NCBI RefSeq assembly: GCF_014467055.1
Contig: NZ_CP060696.1
Span: 1 to 64,000 of the forward strand
Reading direction: 5' to 3'
DNA length: 64,000 nucleotides
Source of the DNA: Caproicibacterium amylolyticum
GTDB lineage: Bacteria; Bacillota; Clostridia; Oscillospirales; Acutalibacteraceae
Shown here one piece after another: positions 52,647-60,862 of the stretch; position 1 is the stretch's first letter, and the number at the start of each line of letters is the position of its first letter. The position numbers and the translations under genes are program-made. Under the pieces are notes generated by a model. That model searched no databases and was not told the origin of the DNA. It was given only the letters and a program-made list of their open reading frames with translations.

Positions 52647-54740
52647 TCAGTGGGTGGTGGAACTTGCCGTGGAGGAACTGGAGGAAGAAGGCTGGTTCAG
52701 TTTAAAGTAGGCATCGTAAATTGCCTTTGCCACGTTCTGGCTGTACTTGCCCTTTTCACCGTGCTCAATGACAACAGCAACCGCGATTTCCGGGTTGTCA
52801 TACGGCGCAAAGGCAATAAAGGTGGTGTTATCCGCTTTGCTGGTTTCAGCGGTACCGGTTTTTGCAGCTACCTTGACCGGATATTCGCCGAAGGTGGAGT
52901 AAGCGGTACCGTGCGGACTTGCGCAGACGTCCCGCATACCCTGCTTTACAATGTCCAAATTGGTTTTGGAAAGGAAGCTGTAGTCGCTGTTGTCCGTGTA
53001 AGCTTCTGATTTAGTGGTGGAAACAACCTTCTGCCGGCTGTAGTCTGTAATGTGGTCCACCAGATGCACCTGCTTGCGGGTGCCATTGTTGGCAATGGTA
53101 GCAACGTAAGCCGCGAGCTGCGCCGGCGTAAATTGGTTGTCACTCTGCCCGATAGCAGCCTGAATGGTGTCGGTTTCGTACCAGACACCGCCGGCGGCTT
53201 TCTTTTCCGGCGGGCCGGCAAGCACACCGGTGCTTTCGGCAATTTCCACGCCGGTTTTTTCGCCAAGCCCCAGCTTTTTGCAGTAAACGTTCATGTTGGC
53301 GATTTTTGTCTGAAATCCGGTTTCAAAGAAGAAAACGTTGCAGGAGCGCTCCAAAGCTGTTTCCACTGTGATTGGGCCGTGGTAGCCTTCGCACACCGGG
53401 GTATAGCCGCTGCTGGCAAAGCGCAGATATTTGTGCTGGCAGACAAAGGTGGTGTTTTGGTTGATGATGCCTTCCTGCAGTGCGGCAAGTGCTACTGCAG
53501 GCTTAAAAATGGAGCCGGGGGTATAGGCGCTGCCAAAGGCGCGGTCCATCAGCGGGTTGGTTGAGTCGCTGAGCAGGCTGTTGGTGTAAGCCGTGTCGGA
53601 CGGGTACTTTGCGAGGTCGTAGGACGGGTAGGATGCAGCCGCCAGTACGGAAAAGTCCTTGACGTTCAGTACAACTACACCGCCGCCCTTGCACAGCGGC
53701 TGCGCTGACTGCGCGGCTTTTACGTTTTCCGCGAGTGCCGCAGAGGCCACTTTCTGCAGATTGGAGTCAATGGTTAAAAATACGGTGTTTCCGTTTACCG
53801 GTGCGGTGGTTACTTTTTCGCCGGTGACGTCGCCGTTGGAGTTAATGGTCAGGCTCTTTTGTCCTTCTGTACCGCGCAGGGTGCTTTCCAGTGCACTTTC
53901 AATGCCGGATTTCCCCAATCGGTCATTCAGGTGGTAACCCTTGTCCTTTAATTTAGCATACTCTTCTGCAGAAATTGCACCCATGGTGCCGACTACCTGC
54001 GGAATCAGGGTGCTGTTCGGGTTTTCACGGGTTGTGGTGACCTTGGCGGTTACACCGGGCAGGCTGTCGCTGTTTTCACTGATAATCTCCACGGTATCGC
54101 GGCTGACATTTTCCGCAAATGTATAAGGTGTATTCAGCGAATAATCAAAGCCCTGCAGCGTCATGGCGTAACGCACAGAAACGATCTTGCGAAGGTCAGT
54201 TTTGCTGTAGCCCGCGGTGGGATTGTCGTTTTTTGAGGTTTGCTTAAAGTATTTGTTGATGAGATTCTGTATGCAGGTCTGCGCGTCAACGTAGTTGTTG
54301 ACATTTAAAAAAGCCTTGGACTTCAGGTATTGAATTTCTGTTTCGGAATTCTGCTTAAAAACATAATTCCCTTTGCTGTCCATGATAATGGGCAGCGTAT
54401 CCAGCCATTTTTCACCGCGCTTTTCCAATAGGTTAATCAGCCGCAGAATCGTGGCATTTTCGGTTGCGGCAGTCATGTAGGCGTGGTCAAACTGCAGGGC
54501 ATACCCGGTTTTGTTGGTGGCAAGGCCGACACCGCTTTTGTCCACGATTTCACCGCGGTTAGTCGGCATGGTGACCAATGTACTGCTGCTTTTGTCGGCT
54601 TCTTCCACAGCAGTGGAGCCCTCTATAATCTGCCACTGAAACAGACGGCCGACAAAAACGGCCGCCAGCAGCAGGGAAACGGAGGCGCATGTAACGTAGC
54701 GCCCGATATTGGTATGCTTCTTTCTTGGACGGCGGTGCAT
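52647..54740 (-). CDS. mrdA: Penicillin-binding protein 2 (elongasome transpeptidase)
   Basis: Cross-links peptidoglycan during cell elongation with MreBCD and RodA. 697 residues: short cytoplasmic tail, one transmembrane helix (about 14-33), dimerisation/pedestal domain, then the transpeptidase domain with the catalytic Ser in GSIFKP (SxxK, about 408), SxN as SCN in ERSCNVFFFET, and KTG in AAKTGTAE (about 630). A Ser/Thr-rich tail ends the protein. GGAGG precedes ATG 54740. Position after mreD confirms the class. rodA is not in the cluster. Confidence 0.93.
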   Translation of the reverse strand: MHRRPRKKHTNIGRYVTCASVSLLLAAVFVGRLFQWQIIEGSTAVEEADKSSSTLVTMPTNRGEIVDKSGVGLATNKTGYALQFDHAYMTAATENATILRLINLLEKRGEKWLDTLPIIMDSKGNYVFKQNSETEIQYLKSKAFLNVNNYVDAQTCIQNLINKYFKQTSKNDNPTAGYSKTDLRKIVSVRYAMTLQGFDYSLNTPYTFAENVSRDTVEIISENSDSLPGVTAKVTTTRENPNSTLIPQVVGTMGAISAEEYAKLKDKGYHLNDRLGKSGIESALESTLRGTEGQKSLTINSNGDVTGEKVTTAPVNGNTVFLTIDSNLQKVASAALAENVKAAQSAQPLCKGGGVVVLNVKDFSVLAAASYPSYDLAKYPSDTAYTNSLLSDSTNPLMDRAFGSAYTPGSIFKPAVALAALQEGIINQNTTFVCQHKYLRFASSGYTPVCEGYHGPITVETALERSCNVFFFETGFQTKIANMNVYCKKLGLGEKTGVEIAESTGVLAGPPEKKAAGGVWYETDTIQAAIGQSDNQFTPAQLAAYVATIANNGTRKQVHLVDHITDYSRQKVVSTTKSEAYTDNSDYSFLSKTNLDIVKQGMRDVCASPHGTAYSTFGEYPVKVAAKTGTAETSKADNTTFIAFAPYDNPEIAVAVVIEHGEKGKYSQNVAKAIYDAYFKLNQPSSSSSSTASSTTH

Positions 54741-54770
54741 AAGCGAAACCTCCTGATTCTTGATGTAATG

Positions 54771-55283
54771 TTAGCTGACCGGCTGAATCCGCAGCGCAAA
54801 CAGGCGGTTCAGCGCGTAAATTGGGAAAACAAGTGCAACGGAGTACAGAAAACGCGGAATATAGTGCTGTACAAAGGCGTAGGCGGGGTCTGAATAACCC
54901 AGGGAAATGTAAAATAACAGCCATTGCAGCAGTACGGTAATGCCCATAGCAATGCAGCAGATGACGAATGCGGTCATCACATTTGTCTGCAGCAAATCCC
55001 GCGCAAGGTAGCTGACGATAAAGCACACCACCGCCAGAATCATGGCGTGCATCCCCAAAATCCCGCTGTCCATACCAGTATCGATCAGCAGTCCGCAAAG
55101 AATACCGAGAGTGGTAGCTTCTGTCTGCGGTTCAAACAGCGCAATGGTAACAGCGACCGGAACCAGCAGCACCGGACGGGCGTAGTGGATTTCCGGCAGT
55201 ACGCCGGGGGCTTCCTGCAGGATGAACAGCAGGACGATTTCAAATATATAGGCAAGGTAGCGGAGCAGTTTACTGTATTTCAT
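54771..55283 (-). CDS. mreD: Rod shape-determining protein MreD
   Basis: 170 residues with five or six hydrophobic helices covering nearly the whole protein, as in MreD, and the conserved CGLLIDTGMDSGILGMHA region (about 63-80). It starts at ATG 55283, overlapping the mreC stop (ATGA). Sequence conservation in this family is low, so the call relies on topology and on the mreB-mreC-mreD-mrdA order. Confidence 0.88.
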   Translation of the reverse strand: MKYSKLLRYLAYIFEIVLLFILQEAPGVLPEIHYARPVLLVPVAVTIALFEPQTEATTLGILCGLLIDTGMDSGILGMHAMILAVVCFIVSYLARDLLQTNVMTAFVICCIAMGITVLLQWLLFYISLGYSDPAYAFVQHYIPRFLYSVALVFPIYALNRLFALRIQPVS

Positions 55284-56191
55284 TTGGAGGCCCCGCTTGC
55301 GGAGGAACTGTTCTGGCTGGCAGTTTCCTTTGCTGCTTCCGCTTTGCCGGCAAAGTCGGTGATGACCATGACATCACGGACTTTGGAGGGGTCAACGTAA
55401 GGCTTCACTTCTGCGTACAGAGAAACATCATAAGGGCTGTTTTTGACTGTCGAAACTTTGCCTACTGGCAGTCCGCGCGGGAATTTGCCGCCAAAGCCGC
55501 TCTCCACTGCCAGACCGCTGGTAACGATTTGGTCGCCTGCTTTAACAGTGGTACCGCTTGAAAGGTACTCCATTTTAACAAGCCCTTTGTCGGCGAGCTT
55601 CAGGTCGCTGCCCAATACACCGGTGTCGCGGTTGGATGTATCGCGGACACCGAACTGCGCGCTGGCGTCCAAAATGGTTGTAACTTTGGAGGAAAGCGCG
55701 CTGACTTCGCTGACCCAGCCGACCAGTCCGGCAGAAGTGATAACCGGGCAGTCCTTCGTTACGCCGGAGGTCGAACCTTGGTCAATGGTAAAGCTGTCGA
55801 ACAGGGAATTGGGGTCGCGCCCAATGACGGTTGCGGAAAGCAGCTGATAATCCTTGTTTTCATTTTTAATGCCCAAAAACTGCTTGTACTGCTCGTTTTG
55901 CTGCAAAGCGGAGTAGTAATTTGTCAGTTTTTGATTCAGCTCATTCACCTGCTGCTGCAGCTTTTGATTTTCGGACTGCAGCTCCTCTTTACTTTTGGTG
56001 ATGCTTTGGGCGCTGGTTTCTGCTTTGCCGGTCACAGCGGAAAAGACCCGCTGCATGGGCATGACAATGCTGTTAAGCATATTGCCCACTGCACCAGGGC
56101 CGGCGGTGCTGGTATACAGAACCAGGCTGAAAAGCAGAAACAGCACCACGATAAGTCCCTTGAATTTTTTAGTCTGAAAGAACCGGTTCAC
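55280..56191 (-). CDS. mreC: Rod shape-determining protein MreC
   Basis: 303 residues: basic N-terminus, one transmembrane helix (about 11-30), a coiled coil (about 64-100, KEELQSENQKLQQQVNELNQ) and the two beta-barrel lobes with GRDPNSLFDSFTIDQG and the DQIVTSG-type motif (about 230). MreC is the extracellular scaffold linking MreB/MreD with PBP2. The start is GTG 56191, six bases after GGAGG. A Ser/Ala-rich tail is present. Confidence 0.93.
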   Translation of the reverse strand: MNRFFQTKKFKGLIVVLFLLFSLVLYTSTAGPGAVGNMLNSIVMPMQRVFSAVTGKAETSAQSITKSKEELQSENQKLQQQVNELNQKLTNYYSALQQNEQYKQFLGIKNENKDYQLLSATVIGRDPNSLFDSFTIDQGSTSGVTKDCPVITSAGLVGWVSEVSALSSKVTTILDASAQFGVRDTSNRDTGVLGSDLKLADKGLVKMEYLSSGTTVKAGDQIVTSGLAVESGFGGKFPRGLPVGKVSTVKNSPYDVSLYAEVKPYVDPSKVRDVMVITDFAGKAEAAKETASQNSSSASGASK

Positions 56192-56283
56192 AGGGAGCCT
56201 CCTTCATCCGGCCGCCTGCGGGGCTGCCCGCAGGTTCGGGTTGCTGTACAATCAAACATTAGGCGGAAAAGACGATGTAAAAC

Positions 56284-57297
56284 TTATTCCTGCGGGGCAT
56301 CGGCACTCTTTTTGCTGTGTGCGTCCTTTTCCAGATATTTTCCCGCACCGTTTACCACACAATCCAGCGGGTCCTCTGCCACGCGTACCGGCAAGCCGGT
56401 TTCCTGATGCAGCAGCGGCGCAATACCGTGGAGCAGCGCGCCGCCGCCGGTGACGGTGATACCGTGGTCGATGATGTCGGCGCACAGTTCCGGCGGGGTC
56501 TTTTCCAGTGTAGTGTGAACCGCCTCTACAACAATCTGTAAAGAGTCGGAAAGAGCCTCCCGAATTTCTTCTGCTGTAATGGTGATATTTTTTGCCAAGC
56601 CGTCTACCAGACTGCGGCCCTTAATCTGCAGGGCAGCGTTTTCGGTGCCCTCGGTTGGATATGCGGAACCAATTTGGTTTTTAATTTCTTCAGCGGTTTG
56701 CTGGCCAATGAGCAAATCGTACTTCTTTTTAATGTAATGAATAATCGCTTCATCGAATTTGTTGCCTGCAACTCTAACACTTTCATATGCAACAATATCA
56801 CCTAAAGAGATGACTGCAACTTCACTGGTGCCGCCGCCAATATCCAGAACCATAGAGCCGACCGGTTCTTCAACCGGCAGACCGGCACCCAACGCCGCGG
56901 CTTTTGGTTCCGGAATAAATTCCAGCACACGGGCGCCGGCTTTATCAATGGCGTCATCCACTGCCTGACGCTCCACTTCCGTTACACCGGAAGGAATGCA
57001 GACCACGATGTTTGCTTTTGAAAAGCGGCCGGATTTTGCGGCCATATGAATAAAATGCTTGAGCATGGTGGCGGTAATTTCAAAGTCGGCGATTACGCCG
57101 TCTTTCAGTGGGCTGACTGCCACAATGGAGCCCGGGGTTCGGCCAATCATATCTTTGGCCTTGCTGCCGACTTCCACCACGGCGTCGGTGCGTACGTCCA
57201 CTGCAACAACGGACGGCTCCCGCATGATGATGCCTTTGCCTTTCATATATGCAAGCGTGTTCGCTGTGCCAAGGTCAATGCCGATATCTTTCGCCAT
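56284..57297 (-). CDS. mreB: Rod shape-determining protein MreB
   Basis: Bacterial actin that guides the elongation machinery. 337 residues from ATG 57297 ([17 protein letters not shown]) with AAAGGGG upstream; the longer upstream frame has no family sequence. It shows the phosphate-1 motif GIDLGTANT (about 6-14), phosphate-2 [14 protein letters not shown] (about 155-168), and adenosine motif [11 protein letters not shown]. The C-terminus is slightly longer and charged ([13 protein letters not shown]). It heads the mreBCD-mrdA operon and has its own promoter. Confidence 0.96.
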   Translation of the reverse strand: MAKDIGIDLGTANTLAYMKGKGIIMREPSVVAVDVRTDAVVEVGSKAKDMIGRTPGSIVAVSPLKDGVIADFEITATMLKHFIHMAAKSGRFSKANIVVCIPSGVTEVERQAVDDAIDKAGARVLEFIPEPKAAALGAGLPVEEPVGSMVLDIGGGTSEVAVISLGDIVAYESVRVAGNKFDEAIIHYIKKKYDLLIGQQTAEEIKNQIGSAYPTEGTENAALQIKGRSLVDGLAKNITITAEEIREALSDSLQIVVEAVHTTLEKTPPELCADIIDHGITVTGGGALLHGIAPLLHQETGLPVRVAEDPLDCVVNGAGKYLEKDAHSKKSADAPQE

Positions 57298-57346
57298 AGT
57301 CGTATTTTTACCCCTTTCGGCGCACAAGGCGCGGTGGATTCTATTT

Positions 57347-57375
57347 ATTATACATCTAACAAGGAAACTGCACAA
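57347..57375 (-). promoter_or_regulatory. Promoter for mreB operon
   Basis: On the minus strand TTGTGC (57370-57375), 17-bp spacer, TATAAT (57347-57352). The remaining gap to dut (57376-57494) shows no clear terminator. Confidence 0.65.
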
Positions 57376-57494
57376 GACAGAGGGAAAGCCCCCGTAGGCG
57401 GTGCGCTGAAGGTTACATCCAGTTTGGTGTACTTCCCCACGTGCGGTTTTCGGCGACGCGGGTGCATTTCACGCAAAGTTTTTGCCAGTTGCTT

Positions 57495-57929
57495 TTACTT
57501 TCCGCTGGAGCCAAACCCGCTTTTGCCGCGCACTGTCTGCGGCAGTTGTGCGGCTTCCTGCGGTTCCGGAAACAGCACCGGCACCACCAGCAGCTGTGCA
57601 AAGCGTTCACCGGGCATCAAAGTATACGGCTCACTTCCCACGTTGCACAGTCCCGCAATTAGCTCACCACGGTAGTCGCTGTCAATGATACCGACGCTGT
57701 TGCTCAGCGTAATGCCATGCTTTACGCCCAGACCGCTGCGCCCGCACAGCAGGCCAACGGTTCCCTGCGGCAGCGCCGCGGCTACACCGGACGGCACCTG
57801 CCGCAGTTCTCCCGGCGCAATGGTTAGCGGCGCTTCCAAGCAGGCGTACAAATCCAGTCCGGCGCTGCCGGCGGTGGCGCGGGTGGGCAGAACTGCGTTT
57901 TTCCGCAGTTTTTGAACAGGCAGATTCAT
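57495..57929 (-). CDS. dut: dUTP diphosphatase
   Basis: Hydrolyses dUTP to dUMP and PPi, keeping uracil out of DNA and feeding dTMP synthesis. 144 residues of the trimeric type with all five motifs: AGLDLYA (about 23-29), GRSGLG (about 63-68), GIIDSDYRGEL (about 79-89), GERFAQLLVVP (about 106-116) and RGKSGFGSSG near the end. ATG 57929 overlaps the stop of the U32 peptidase gene (ATGA), so translation is coupled. Confidence 0.96.
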   Translation of the reverse strand: MNLPVQKLRKNAVLPTRATAGSAGLDLYACLEAPLTIAPGELRQVPSGVAAALPQGTVGLLCGRSGLGVKHGITLSNSVGIIDSDYRGELIAGLCNVGSEPYTLMPGERFAQLLVVPVLFPEPQEAAQLPQTVRGKSGFGSSGK

Positions 57930-59983
57930 AGAACACCTCTGTAGTAAAGGCCGCGTGTCAGTTCTCCGGCAAAGGGCTTGTCCGCAAGCGCCAGCCGTAG
58001 CACCTGTGCACGCTGCTCAAAAGTTTCAGTTGTAAAGCGAAGCACGCCAAAATCCTGCCCGCGCAGTTCTTTCAGCCGCCCCAGCAGGGAAAGCGGAACG
58101 CTGTTGAGCACTTCGCTGCACCCACCGAAGCACTGCACCGGAAATGCAATCCCCTTGCGGTCAGTAAGCGTGTGTGCGGATTTGCAGCTCTTACAGCCAC
58201 CGCCGTTTGCAATGGGACAGTTGCGGGTCAGCATCAGCGGCAGCCGCCCATAAATCAGCAGGCCGCGGGGCAGTTTCCCACCCAGTGCGTTTGCCTGCTG
58301 CAGGGTCAGTTCAAAGCTTAATTCTGTATCAGTCAGACCAAATTCAGTATACCAACGCAGTGCAGCAGAGTTTGTCACATTCAAAGAAAAGCCGCCGTGC
58401 AGGGTAAGATCCAGTTCGCGCGCAAGACCGGCGCTGTTTAATGTGCCAGCCCAGATATCCCGAAAGTCCGCGTCCGCGGCGGTCTGCAGCTTTTCTCGGA
58501 TGAATGCTTCTGTGCCGAACATTCCGCGCGGAAGTTCCAAAATAATGTGCATGCCCCGCTCCCGCAGAGATTTTAGTTCTGACAGCGGCAGGTTAAAAGG
58601 AACGATGACAGCGGCAAGCCGCGCGGCTTCTTCCGGTATATTCCCGTCCGGAAAACGCGCGCGAAGGGAAAGTCCCGCTGTGTGGTGTGGCAATGCCTCA
58701 AAATGAACCGGTGTAAACGGAACCGGCTTTCGCTCTGTCCGCTGTTGCTGGAGTTTTTCCAGCACATCACGGCGCAGGTGATTCAATACAGAAATCGGAA
58801 CGGAAAATCCTTCGCCAAGTTTGCACTGTACCTTTTCCGCTAAGAATGGCGTTCCGCCGGTTTTGGATAAATGCTCTGTGCAGACGTCTTCGGTTAACGG
58901 TCGGTTCAGCGCCGCCTGCGGCAATAGGTCGCTCTGGACTTCAGCAGTGTGTCCGTCGTTGTCTGCAGCAGTCAGCTGTACCGGCTTGCCCTCCTGAACG
59001 GTCAGCAAAAGCTGTACCGGCACGCGGGAAAGCTCCCGCCGGTAAAGTTCACGCAGACGGCTGCATGCCGGCGCGGCGGCAGTTACATCCTCTTTGCTGC
59101 GGGTGCCGAACATCTCGCGTCCTAATTTTCCATCCGGGTAACCGGTGGTAAAGCCGGAGCGGGAAAAAACATCATGCAGGTCGCGCAGCAGTTCCGGCGG
59201 AATCGGCTTGCCGTCCGCGTTGAGCCGGCAGGCACGGGTTGCGGCGGCAACGTACTCCGGACGCTTCATGCGTCCCTCAATTTTATAGGAGTATACACCG
59301 GCGTTTCTCAGTTCCCCGATTCGTTCAATCATAGAGAGGTCTTTCAGGGATAAATCGTGGCCGGTGCCGCCCTCTGCGGCAAAAGGCAGGCGGCATGGCT
59401 GCGCGCACTGTCCGCGGTTTCCGCTGCGGCTGCCCAGCATGGCGCTGAACCAGCACTGACCGGAAACACTCATGCAAAGCGCACCGTGTACAAAGGATTC
59501 CAGCTCCACATCCGGAGAATCTTCGTGCACAGCGGCAATTTCCTTTAAACTCATTTCGCGTGAAAGCACTACGCGGGAAAAACCAGCTTTTTTGCACGCG
59601 CGTACCCCTGCAGGGGCATGGATGCTCATCTGCGTGCTGGCGTGCAGCGGCAGCTGCGGGCAGGCGCGGCGCAGCAGATACAGCAGCCCTGTATCCTGCA
59701 CCAAAACGGCATCCACCGGAAGAGAACAGGCAAACTGAATCAGTTCCAGTGCGGCGGGCAGCTCTTCGTCACGCAGCAGCGTGTTGACCGCCAAGTGTAC
59801 CCGTACGCCGCGCGTGTGGCAGAACCGCACCGCTTCTGCGAGTTCCGCATTGGAAAAGTTCTGGGCGCTGGCTCTGGCGGAAAAAGAGCCGGCACCCAGA
59901 TAAACTGCGTCCGCACCGGCGCGGACGGCGGCTGTCAGGCTTTCGGGGCCGCCGGCGGGTGCCAGTACCTCCCCGTTATTCAT
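57926..59983 (-). CDS. U32-family peptidase/collagenase-like protein, long form
   Basis: 685 residues from ATG 59983 (MNNGEVLAPAGGPESL), which overlaps the zapA stop and has GAGGA upstream. Motifs are LAPAGG..AGADAVYLG (about 7-27), the family signature ESFVHGALCMSVSGQCWFS (about 160-178), CAQPCRLPF (about 189-197) and KIEGRMKRPEYV (about 228-239). A long C-terminal half fits the U32 subgroup with an extra collagenase-associated domain. Relatives include proteases and tRNA/rRNA hydroxylases (TrhP, RlhA), so RNA modification is as likely as proteolysis. The conserved cysteines suit a metal or iron-sulfur site. Confidence 0.87.
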   Translation of the reverse strand: MNNGEVLAPAGGPESLTAAVRAGADAVYLGAGSFSARASAQNFSNAELAEAVRFCHTRGVRVHLAVNTLLRDEELPAALELIQFACSLPVDAVLVQDTGLLYLLRRACPQLPLHASTQMSIHAPAGVRACKKAGFSRVVLSREMSLKEIAAVHEDSPDVELESFVHGALCMSVSGQCWFSAMLGSRSGNRGQCAQPCRLPFAAEGGTGHDLSLKDLSMIERIGELRNAGVYSYKIEGRMKRPEYVAAATRACRLNADGKPIPPELLRDLHDVFSRSGFTTGYPDGKLGREMFGTRSKEDVTAAAPACSRLRELYRRELSRVPVQLLLTVQEGKPVQLTAADNDGHTAEVQSDLLPQAALNRPLTEDVCTEHLSKTGGTPFLAEKVQCKLGEGFSVPISVLNHLRRDVLEKLQQQRTERKPVPFTPVHFEALPHHTAGLSLRARFPDGNIPEEAARLAAVIVPFNLPLSELKSLRERGMHIILELPRGMFGTEAFIREKLQTAADADFRDIWAGTLNSAGLARELDLTLHGGFSLNVTNSAALRWYTEFGLTDTELSFELTLQQANALGGKLPRGLLIYGRLPLMLTRNCPIANGGGCKSCKSAHTLTDRKGIAFPVQCFGGCSEVLNSVPLSLLGRLKELRGQDFGVLRFTTETFEQRAQVLRLALADKPFAGELTRGLYYRGVL

Positions 59984-60488
59984 CCTTTGCTTCCTCGTTT
60001 TCTTTCTCTTCTTCCTCAAAATAATGCAGGAATTCACCGGATTCCTCCCCGGCTTCCCGCGTAGGACGCGAAAAACTGCCGGTGCAGGCAGTCCGCTGAA
60101 CAGGAGCGTCGATTGTGGAATCTGCAGGGCCATCGGATTCCGTTTCACCCAGACGCGCGCGCAGGGAGGCGACCTCCTGCTGCAGGCGGGCGGTTTCTTT
60201 TCGCGCCTCCTCTGCTTCTAGACGGGCTTTTGTGCTGTCCTCCAAGTAACCTTTGATCTGTTCCCGGAGCGTTTCGGTACTTTTATTAGCTTTATGATAA
60301 TCATCGCAGAACGAGAGAGCCGCCACGATGGCAATGACGGAACCGGAGGCGGTTTCATTTTGGCGGGAAAGCGCCTGCATACAGTCCTGTACTTCTGCTG
60401 CGATGCTGCGGACATAGGCTTCGCTGTCATCCGTACCAACCACACACTCGGTGCCAAATACGGTCAGCCGGACACTGTTTTTGCTCAT
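59976..60488 (-). CDS. zapA: Cell division protein ZapA
   Basis: 170 residues from ATG 60488 (AAGGAG upstream; an in-frame TTG at 60494 is also possible). The N-terminal ZapA domain reads VRLTVFGTECVVGTDDSEAYVRSIAAEV with the dimerisation helix after it, then a coiled coil (about 90-125) and an acidic tail. ZapA bundles FtsZ filaments at the division site. The longer tail than E. coli ZapA (109 residues) is common in clostridia. zapA followed by a U32 peptidase gene is a recurrent clostridial arrangement. Confidence 0.88.
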   Translation of the reverse strand: MSKNSVRLTVFGTECVVGTDDSEAYVRSIAAEVQDCMQALSRQNETASGSVIAIVAALSFCDDYHKANKSTETLREQIKGYLEDSTKARLEAEEARKETARLQQEVASLRARLGETESDGPADSTIDAPVQRTACTGSFSRPTREAGEESGEFLHYFEEEEKENEEAKDE

Positions 60489-60531
60489 GTGCAAAAAAGC
60501 TCCTTTCTTTTTCTTTGAAAGTCTGCTTTTT

Positions 60532-60537
60532 ATTATA
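60532..60537 (-). promoter_or_regulatory. Probable -10 of zapA promoter
   Basis: TATAAT on the minus strand, 43 bp upstream of the zapA start; -35 unclear. Confidence 0.4.
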
Positions 60538-60765
60538 CCCTATTTTTACAGCGGAAGGAAGCGTTTTCGGCAAATTTCACACAGCTTGATTTCTGCATGG
60601 AAAGATTTTTAAAGAAAAATTGATTTTGTACATTATGCATAAATAATTGGCCTAAAATATGCTTAGAAAGAAACAACCGAAAAAACTGAATAAAGCCCAA
60701 AAAATCGCATGATTTGGCGGCTTTCCGCTGCTTTCCGCAGAATCGTGCAAATTTGCCGGCGGTCA
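60538..60765. other. AT-rich intergenic stretch, nothing recognised
   Basis: Most of the 374-bp divergent gap between zapA and glgP. I see no ORF, RNA structure or repeat here, only AT-rich sequence and the two promoters at its edges. Confidence 0.5.
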
Positions 60766-60794
60766 TTGAAAAGCTGTGCAATTTGGCATATAAT
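60766..60794 (+). promoter_or_regulatory. Promoter for glgP
   Basis: TTGAAA (60766-60771), 17-bp spacer, TATAAT (60789-60794), about 68 bp before the start codon. Confidence 0.75.
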
Positions 60795-60862
60795 ATAAAA
60801 CAGTTATTTCACAAAGAACTGCGGCAAAAATGAACACCCGCCTGAAACGGAGGAATTGAATC

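Noticed and set aside
57376..57494. Possible third copy of the repeat (CAAAGTTTTTGCCAG resembles the repeat end)
   Set aside because: Only about 14 bases match and the interior does not align with copies A or B; chance or a distant relic.
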